IMG/VR virus record: IMGVR_UViG_3300045885_000285
Location: 1-24,735 of that record
DNA: 24,735 nt
Reading direction: 5' to 3' (one strand)
Origin: a virus
Part shown: positions 19,215 to 24,735 of the stretch, one piece after another
How positions within the stretch are numbered: the stretch's first letter is position 1
How the letters are laid out: every line of letters begins with the position of its first letter
Translations under genes and position numbers: made by a program
The notes under the pieces: model-generated
Seen by the model: only the letters and a program-made list of their open reading frames with translations
What the model was told of the DNA's origin: nothing
Databases searched by the model: none

Positions 19215-21248
19215 TTAGCCGGAGGCACTGTCAGGTCCGACCTCGCCTGAGCCGACCTCGCTCGCGTTGAAGGCTTCGACCCAATAGAAGTACGTCGTCG
19301 ATGGCGTGAGCCCGGTGTCGCTGTAGGTCATCAGCGCGTTCGCCGAGCCGTAGTCGGTCCAGATCAGCGTCGCGCTGCCGAAGGTCGCCGACGTGTTGCG
19401 CCACAGCTTGACGTGGTGAAGGTGCTGGCTGTTCGGGTTCTGCCACGAGATGTCGATCAGGCCTGATCCGACGTTGAGCGCGTCGAGATCGGTGGGCTGG
19501 CCTGGCGCCGTCGATTCCGAGGTCGGCGTATCGTTGATCCAGTCGGTCCAGTCCGATGGCCGCCCATTCGACCAGGCGCGCAGCCGGAACCTGTACTCGA
19601 CGCCATCCGCGAGCACCTCGGTCCTGATCGACTGCTCGCCCGCCCGCGACATCGCGGTCCTGATCGGCTCGCTCTCGTCGGCCTTCTGGTAGCGCAGCTC
19701 GTAGGTCAGCGCGTCGCTGACATGGTCCCACGTCGCCACCGCGAAGGAGCTCGAGGTCCCGGCGGCGACGATTTCCGACTGGAACTCGATCTCGAAGCCG
19801 GTCGGGACCGGCACGCCCTCGGCCTCGATCTCGTCGGGCGCGCCGTTGTAGACCCCCTCCTCGACGTCGGCCTCGAAAGCGTACAGCGCCTCGGGCACCA
19901 CGATGCCCTCGAACGATACCGTCATGTCCGCCAGGTTCAGGCGCGGACGCTGGGTGATCTCGACGACCGCCTCGTCCATACCCCTTTCGGGGTAGTGCAC
20001 GCGGACGAACCGCCGGTAGGGGATCGCGCTGCTCGCATCGCTGAACGCCACGACCGCACCGAAGCGCGGCGCATTGGACCTGGTGAACGCCAGTTTCTGC
20101 ATGCGCTGGATGTGGTTGTGCCGCTGCACCATCACGTTGTCGACGGTCTTGGACCGTTGCGTGGCGTCGCCGACGTAGGGATCGCCATAGATCGCGGCGT
20201 CGACCGTATTGAAGACCATGTCCGGGTCGGTCCAGCGCCCGCGCACCGCCAGCACGCTCGACGAGACGCGCGCGTTGGCGTCGTAGCGGCAGCTGATGAT
20301 GTCGTCGATCGTGATGCGGACGTCGGGCTCGGTGAACTCGCCGGCATGGACGCCCACCGTGCCGTCGCCGCGCTCGTAGATCACCAGCTCGCCCGCCTCG
20401 TCGAGCGTCAGCCCGATCTGGACCGGGTCGTCCTCGTAGCGGAACCAGAAACCGCCGTGGTAGCGCGGCTCCGAACCGCCCAGCCTGTTCAGCACGACCT
20501 CGTCGCAGACGTCGGCGGCGTGTTCCCAGTCCGCCAGGTAGATCGCCGACATCGGCAGCTTGAACCCGAACGGCTGCGTCAGGTGGTGCAGGCGAAGCAG
20601 CGCGATATTCTCCGAATAGGTCCAGGTGTCGGGATCGTCCGGGTCCTGCGCCGTGCGTGGATCGTAGACCAGCGCCCCCTCGATGACCGACGACAGCTCG
20701 GGCGACTGGTTCGGGTAGACGTCGAGGTAGTCCTCCTGGTTGACCGACTGGCAGCGCATCAGGATGCTGGCGAGGCCGTCGCCGCGATGGTCTGCCGTCC
20801 ATATCTCGGGAAGATCCGTCAGCAGCATCCCGTAGGCCGCTTCCAGCGGCTGGCCATGCCTGTGATCTATGAAAACATGCTGGGTTTGGAAGTGTTCGGG
20901 CACGGTCACGTAGAATTCGCCGTCCAGCGTCACCGCCTCATCATGCAGGTAATGCTGGACATAGCCCTCGATGCGGTGTCCTGCCATCACCACGACGTGA
21001 TAGGCGAAGCCCAGCTTCTCCTCGAGCAGAATGTAGTCGCCCGCCTTCTTTGTCTTGCCCAGCACGACCGGCAACGACGGCACGTTCTGCTTCAGGTTGT
21101 GCTTGCCGTCCTCCGGTTTCGGCAGGGCCGGGTCGAGCGGTCGCTGCGGCGCCTGGCGTTGCGGCGTGAGCAGAACCTGCAGCGCAACCGATGCCAGCAC
21201 GATGGCGATCTGGATGACGAAATAGAAGCTGCCGGAAAACCAGACCAT
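19215..21248 (-). CDS. Tail-tip/central fibre protein with fibronectin type III domains
   Basis: The protein has 677 residues. A hydrophobic N-terminal helix (about 7-28) is followed by a hub-like region (about 40-470) with features of host-specificity (gpJ/GTA gp15-type) proteins, such as VVLGKTKKAGDYILLEEKLG and PYRRFVRVHYPERGMDEAVV. The C-terminus holds two fibronectin type III domains (about 480-580 and 582-677) with ISWQNPN and DTGLTPSTTYFYWVEAFN strands. It lies downstream of the NlpC-like protein as in λ-type tail tips. It probably forms the tail tip and takes part in receptor contact. Confidence 0.85.
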   Translation of the reverse strand: MVWFSGSFYFVIQIAIVLASVALQVLLTPQRQAPQRPLDPALPKPEDGKHNLKQNVPSLPVVLGKTKKAGDYILLEEKLGFAYHVVVMAGHRIEGYVQHYLHDEAVTLDGEFYVTVPEHFQTQHVFIDHRHGQPLEAAYGMLLTDLPEIWTADHRGDGLASILMRCQSVNQEDYLDVYPNQSPELSSVIEGALVYDPRTAQDPDDPDTWTYSENIALLRLHHLTQPFGFKLPMSAIYLADWEHAADVCDEVVLNRLGGSEPRYHGGFWFRYEDDPVQIGLTLDEAGELVIYERGDGTVGVHAGEFTEPDVRITIDDIISCRYDANARVSSSVLAVRGRWTDPDMVFNTVDAAIYGDPYVGDATQRSKTVDNVMVQRHNHIQRMQKLAFTRSNAPRFGAVVAFSDASSAIPYRRFVRVHYPERGMDEAVVEITQRPRLNLADMTVSFEGIVVPEALYAFEADVEEGVYNGAPDEIEAEGVPVPTGFEIEFQSEIVAAGTSSSFAVATWDHVSDALTYELRYQKADESEPIRTAMSRAGEQSIRTEVLADGVEYRFRLRAWSNGRPSDWTDWINDTPTSESTAPGQPTDLDALNVGSGLIDISWQNPNSQHLHHVKLWRNTSATFGSATLIWTDYGSANALMTYSDTGLTPSTTYFYWVEAFNASEVGSGEVGPDSASG

Positions 21249-21254
21249 GCCCGC

Positions 21255-21665
21255 TCACCCGATCCGCCACGCCCTGCGGCGCATCCTGAGGGAGATCATC
21301 CGCAAGCCATCGCGGCCTGGTGTCAGGTAGACGTCGCCGACCCGAACGGCCAGGTGAAGGTCGCCTCCTTCCTCGTAGGAGATCACGTCGCCCGGCCGGT
21401 CCTGCTCCCTCGAGGACGGGCCGACCAGCGCATTCATCATGCCCTCGACGTCGTCCCAGCCGCGCGCGATGAAGAACCTTGCAGCTGCGATCCAGCCACG
21501 CGGCCGTTCGACGCCCGGCAGGAGGTCGATGCCGGTCACCGCCTCGACCGCCGCCAGCATGAAGCAGCCGCAGTCGCTTTCGCCGTAGCGGTACGGCCGC
21601 AGCCGCCACTGGTTCGCCAGCTCCACCAGCCTCGGTTGCCAGTCCTCGCGGCGCGTCAGGACCAT
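21255..21665 (-). CDS. NlpC/P60-like (DUF6950-type) tail peptidase
   Basis: This 136-residue protein is read from the ATG at 21665, which overlaps the upstream TGA; a GTG at 21674 is possible. The motif YRYGESDCGCFML supplies the likely catalytic C32, and GDLHLAVRVGD supplies H104, the Cys-His pair of NlpC/P60 enzymes. These tail-tip enzymes open peptidoglycan during DNA entry. It sits between the hub proteins and the tail-tip protein, as in many siphovirus tails and gene-transfer agents. Confidence 0.82.
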   Translation of the reverse strand: MVLTRREDWQPRLVELANQWRLRPYRYGESDCGCFMLAAVEAVTGIDLLPGVERPRGWIAAARFFIARGWDDVEGMMNALVGPSSREQDRPGDVISYEEGGDLHLAVRVGDVYLTPGRDGLRMISLRMRRRAWRIG

Positions 21666-22231
21666 CGCGGCCACACGATGGTCTTGTCCTGCAGCAGAGG
21701 CACCCGCTCGCAGAAACGGTCGGCGTCCTCGAGCGGGTTAGCCGCGAGCGCGCGCGCCCGCTGGTCCGTGTCGGACAGGACCGCGCCGTGGGTGATGCGC
21801 CGCAGGGAAAAGCGATTGGTGCATTCCAGCGTCACCCGCGAGGCCGGTTTCTCGCCCTGCACGCTGTCGTCGATGATGATGTTGTCGACCGTGCCGGTGA
21901 AACGGGTTTCGGCCGGACCCGTCGCCACGTCATGCTCGTCGCACGGCAGGATCAGCACCCTGACGGTGCCGCCCACCAGGTCGCCATGGTCGTACGAAAG
22001 CCATGCGCTGTCAGCCATCTCCGATTCGACGCCGGTCAGCGTGACGTTCATGGTGAAGGCCTCGCCGTTGATCGCCGCCTCGATGGCCTCGAGGCCGGTG
22101 ATCGTGCCCGATCCGCGCCAGACCATGCCGTCCCCGTCGATGAACGGCCCGGCGCCATCCCACAGCCTGGTCGACGTGTCGTTCGGCCAGTCGGCCTGCA
22201 GCAGGATGCGGATGCCGGCCGGCGTCGTCAC
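21656..22231 (-). CDS. Tail-tip/hub protein (positional match to GTA gp13, DUF2163-type)
   Basis: This 191-residue protein is read from the GTG at 22231, which overlaps the upstream TGA (GTGA). The open frame to 22765 would cover the neighbouring gene and is rejected. The pattern MTTPAGIRILLQADWP, with a later AEEA-free β-rich middle and LEDADRFCERVPLLQDKTIV at the end, resembles DUF2163-like tail hub proteins of alphaproteobacterial phages. The family call rests on position and pattern only. It overlaps the following NlpC-like gene by 10 bases. Confidence 0.75.
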   Translation of the reverse strand: MTTPAGIRILLQADWPNDTSTRLWDGAGPFIDGDGMVWRGSGTITGLEAIEAAINGEAFTMNVTLTGVESEMADSAWLSYDHGDLVGGTVRVLILPCDEHDVATGPAETRFTGTVDNIIIDDSVQGEKPASRVTLECTNRFSLRRITHGAVLSDTDQRARALAANPLEDADRFCERVPLLQDKTIVWPRWS

Positions 22232-22953
22232 GATTGCGCTTCCTCGGCCGCGAGGTCGGCCCAGTAGTCGGCCGCCTCGGTGAAAGCCACGTCGCACAGG
22301 TTGAAGCGCCCGGCCGACAGGGCGACGTCCATCTCGCGGTCGGACGCCAGCCGCACCAGGCACGTAGGCAGGTCGAACTCGAGCCAGGCGTCGGCCGGAA
22401 TCGGCGCGCGGACCGCCGGGAAGATGTCGAGCGTCCAGATGTCGCCCACGACCGAGCTCGCGAACCCGGTCTCGTACAGTGCGTTGTTGTAGCTGAAGCG
22501 GATGCCCTCCAGCCCGTCGAGCCCGTGCACGAGGCGCAGCGAGATCGAGGTATCGCCGATCGCCGCCGCCGATGCCGCCTGCACCAGCAGGTTCGGCTGG
22601 GCGTAGAACGTCTGGTCGGCGTAGGGCGAGTGATCGGAATGCGGCACCAGCGTGATGCCTGTCGAGACTGATCCATCGACCGCGGCAGCGTTGGAATCGA
22701 ACGACCAGACCGGGATGACGACGAGGCCGGACGCGCCGTTCATCCACGTCCTGATCGCGTTCCACGCCTTGCGGCGCGACTGGTCGTAGAGCGCGACGCC
22801 CCGGTATTGGATCGCCCAGTAGCCGCGATCGGTCCGCACATTGCGCTCGAACCCGCCCAGCGACCGGCCGCCCGACCGGGTGAACGGCACCGGGTTGGGC
22901 ATGATCGTGTTCGGCTCCAGCACGGTCGGCCAGTTGCGATACTCAGCCACCAC
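22228..22953 (-). CDS. Tail protein (positional match to GTA gp12, DUF2460-type)
   Basis: This 241-residue protein starts at the GTG at 22953, chosen because GGGAGG lies 8 bases upstream; the adjacent GTG at 22950 is an alternative. The N-terminal part (VAEYRNWPTVLEPNTIMPNP, then GGRSLGGFERNVRTDRGYWA) resembles tail proteins that follow the tape measure in λ-like and GTA tails. The C-terminus ends AEEAQS. It overlaps the tape-measure stop by 11 bases, so translation is coupled. Its role in the tail is likely structural, between tube and tip. Confidence 0.75.
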   Translation of the reverse strand: MVAEYRNWPTVLEPNTIMPNPVPFTRSGGRSLGGFERNVRTDRGYWAIQYRGVALYDQSRRKAWNAIRTWMNGASGLVVIPVWSFDSNAAAVDGSVSTGITLVPHSDHSPYADQTFYAQPNLLVQAASAAAIGDTSISLRLVHGLDGLEGIRFSYNNALYETGFASSVVGDIWTLDIFPAVRAPIPADAWLEFDLPTCLVRLASDREMDVALSAGRFNLCDVAFTEAADYWADLAAEEAQS

Positions 22954-24735
22954 GGTAGTCGCCTCCCCGTTCGGCGCGGTGCGTCTCGATTGTCGGCACG
23001 ACCTGGCGGCGCGCGGTCTCGACCGCATTGCGCTCGATGGTGGGCGCCGAGGCAGCGACGACCTTGCCGCTCTCGTCGCGCGCGGTCGCGCGAACCCACT
23101 CGCTATCGGCCGACACGGTGATGACGATGCGAGGCGCCGACTGGGAGGCATCGACGCCCAGCCGCCCGCCGCGCCCGCGCCTGAGCGGCATGATCGCCTC
23201 TGGCCCCGCCTCGCCCATCAGCCCCATGCTGGCGCCACGCATCGGGAACATCATCGGACCGGGCACGATGCCGCCCTGGGCGAACGGGATCACCCTGCCG
23301 CCATGGAAGACGTTGCCCTGCGCGTTCTTGAAAAGGTTCATGATCACGCCGCCAAGGCCGCCGCCGCCGCCGATGCTGCCGAACGCAGCCTCGAAGATCT
23401 TGGTGATCGCCATCTCGAGCAGCTTGTCGGCGATCTTGTTCAGCGCGTTGAGTGCGGCGTCGCCGAACGAGGTCCACAGGTCCTTGCCCTCGCGCAGGCC
23501 CGCTACCGTGTCGGTGATCAGCCCCTTGAACGTGTCGCGCGCGAGGTCGTTGATCTGGGCGATCTCCTCGGCCTTCTGGGCCGCCCGGCCCATCGCCTCG
23601 CCCTGCTGGCGCAGCACCTCGATCTGCTGGGTCGTCAGCTCGATGCCCTGCCGCGTCGCGGCGTTGATCTGTTCCTGCACGTAGCGATAGGCCACCGCCT
23701 TCTCGGTCGACATGCCGATCGTCTCGATCTCGATCTGCTTCTGGGCGATGAAGTCTTCCGAGGTCTGCTTGGCGTCCTGCAGGAAGGTCGCCTGCTTCAG
23801 CCGCAGGTCCGCCTGTGCCATCTGCTCGGCGAGGCCCTGCAGCTCGACCCGCTGGGCCGCCGTGATGGTCTTGCCGTCGCTCTGCGCCTTGTTCAGCAGT
23901 TCCTGTTCGTGCTTCAGCCGCGCGGTCTCCAGCACGTTCTTGCCGAGGGATGCCGTCTCGCGGTCCTTCGTCTCGATATATTCGCGCGAGGTTTCGATCA
24001 GCTTGCGATAGTCCTTGGCGGCGTCCTCGCCCGCCTTCTTCGCCTTGTCGCCGGTCGGCTGGGAGACGCCCGGCGACACGACCGGCAGCGGAATGAAGTC
24101 CTGCAGCCCGCTCGCCTGGGCGCGCGCGTCGGCCGCTTCGCGACTGAGCGCGTCGGCGCGCTGCTTCTGGAGTTCCTCCAGCCGGGCGCGCACGCCCGGC
24201 GCCACGCGCGCGCCGGGATGGGCGGCAATGCGTTCGTTGATCTTCGCTATCTCGGCATCGAAATGGGCCGACGACTGAAGCGTCTTCGCCTGGTTGCGAT
24301 AGGCGTCGGCGACGCCCTTGCCGAGGTTGTGGATGCTGACCAGCAGGACATAAACCATGCGCAGCTGGTTGAGCAGCAGATTGAGGACCGGGATTGCGAT
24401 GTCGGAACCGAGGCTGGCGACGAACACCTTCCATTGCTGGCCGGTCTTGATCAGCGCATCGGCGAGCCTGTCCCAGCGCGCAATCACCTCGGGCGAGGCG
24501 ACCGCGCCCGCCTCCTTTGCGCTGTCGACGACCTCGCGATTTCCCTTCGCGAGGTCGGCCAGCACGGTGCGCAGCTTGGGTCCTGCCTTGCCCAGCAGTT
24601 CCATCATCAGCGCGGTTTGTTCGGTCGTCTTGGAAACATCGAGTAGGCCGCGCGCCAGTTCCGGCAGGACGTCGCTCGGGTTGCGCACGTTCCTCTCGGC
24701 ATCGAGCAGCTTGACGCCCAGCCGGTCGAACCGGG
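22943..24735 (-). CDS. Tape-measure protein, partial (5' end outside window)
   Basis: About 596 C-terminal residues are inside the window. The frame stays open to the right edge past a GTG at 24688, with convincing coding sequence beyond it (RFDRLGVKLLDAERN), so the start is further right. It has a hydrophobic segment (IPVLNLLLNQLRMVYVLLVS), long coiled-coil helices in the middle, and the typical tape-measure end: a Gly-rich stretch, then FAQGGIVPGPMMFP and LMGEAGPEAIMPLRRGRGGR. It sets tail length and is ejected into the host during infection. Gene order and this C-terminus support a siphovirus tail. Confidence 0.92.
   Translation of the reverse strand, partial: RFDRLGVKLLDAERNVRNPSDVLPELARGLLDVSKTTEQTALMMELLGKAGPKLRTVLADLAKGNREVVDSAKEAGAVASPEVIARWDRLADALIKTGQQWKVFVASLGSDIAIPVLNLLLNQLRMVYVLLVSIHNLGKGVADAYRNQAKTLQSSAHFDAEIAKINERIAAHPGARVAPGVRARLEELQKQRADALSREAADARAQASGLQDFIPLPVVSPGVSQPTGDKAKKAGEDAAKDYRKLIETSREYIETKDRETASLGKNVLETARLKHEQELLNKAQSDGKTITAAQRVELQGLAEQMAQADLRLKQATFLQDAKQTSEDFIAQKQIEIETIGMSTEKAVAYRYVQEQINAATRQGIELTTQQIEVLRQQGEAMGRAAQKAEEIAQINDLARDTFKGLITDTVAGLREGKDLWTSFGDAALNALNKIADKLLEMAITKIFEAAFGSIGGGGGLGGVIMNLFKNAQGNVFHGGRVIPFAQGGIVPGPMMFPMRGASMGLMGEAGPEAIMPLRRGRGGRLGVDASQSAPRIVITVSADSEWVRATARDESGKVVAASAPTIERNAVETARRQVVPTIETHRAERGGDYRGG

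Noticed and set aside
19722-22283. 853-residue plus-strand open frame over the tail genes
   Set aside because: It lies antisense to well-supported tail proteins. It is rich in Arg, His, Asp and Val without domain patterns, the usual result of GC-rich antisense frames lacking stops.
22841-24646. 601-residue plus-strand open frame over the tape measure
   Set aside because: Antisense to a clear tape-measure gene, with low-complexity Leu/Arg/Gly composition and no motif.
1-24735. tRNA genes, CRISPR arrays or insertion sequences
   Set aside because: None were seen: no cloverleaf-like sequence, no regularly spaced repeats with unique spacers, and no transposase frames.

Overview
The window is a gene-dense stretch of a temperate, λ-like phage of a high-GC Gram-negative host. 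The host is probably an alphaproteobacterium. That inference rests on the GC-rich third codon positions, on GHNNPP-type motifs that I associate with alphaproteobacterial phage proteins, and on a tail-tip gene order like that of alphaproteobacterial gene-transfer agents. The tail module has a long tape-measure protein and no sheath gene in view, which suggests a siphovirus with a flexible non-contractile tail. I saw no host housekeeping gene, tRNA, rRNA, CRISPR array or insertion sequence.

Layout. (1) 58-6168, minus strand: a tightly coupled early/replication operon. It starts with a YdaS/Cro-like HTH protein, continues through small HTH and coiled-coil proteins, a protein with GapR-like and Rmf-like segments, a RuvC-like nuclease and a DUF1376 replication-type protein, and ends with two unidentified proteins. 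Four 8-bp tandem repeats beside hairpins and an A+T-richer stretch lie inside the DUF1376 gene and could be the replication origin. (2) 6169-7396: the immunity region. An XRE repressor on the plus strand sits between two control regions that share the operator-like palindrome TACCCAnnnnTGGGTA. One overlaps a minus-strand promoter (6177-6205) and the other a plus-strand promoter (7346-7373). A convergent, possibly leaderless minus-strand gene overlaps the gene after the repressor. (3) 7397-10678, plus strand: an operon of small proteins, a coiled-coil protein, a RecT-type annealing protein and an excisionase-like HTH protein. (4) 10662-11966: a minus-strand tyrosine integrase with a TTG start, then a repeat-rich non-coding region that may hold attP. 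(5) 11967-12401: a lone plus-strand lipoprotein gene, probably a moron. (6) 12461-13569, minus strand: lysis genes (a two-TM holin-like protein, a GH19-type endolysin and a small FlbD-like protein), closed by an intrinsic terminator. (7) 13593-24735, minus strand: tail genes, comprising a β-helix spike, a three-part LamG/SGNH-hydrolase fibre, tail-tip proteins and the end of the tape-measure gene, which runs off the right edge.

Read on the minus strand from the right edge, the order is tail, lysis, int/xis, recombination, immunity, replication. That matches the λ virion map, and phage genes lie on both sides of int. If attP is beside int, as is usual, the sequence is more likely a free or virion genome (or an unusual prophage) than a standard integrated prophage. 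The repressor probably silences both early promoters. Escape would switch on the Cro-like/replication operon leftward and the RecT operon rightward. The late genes assemble the tail and lyse the host.
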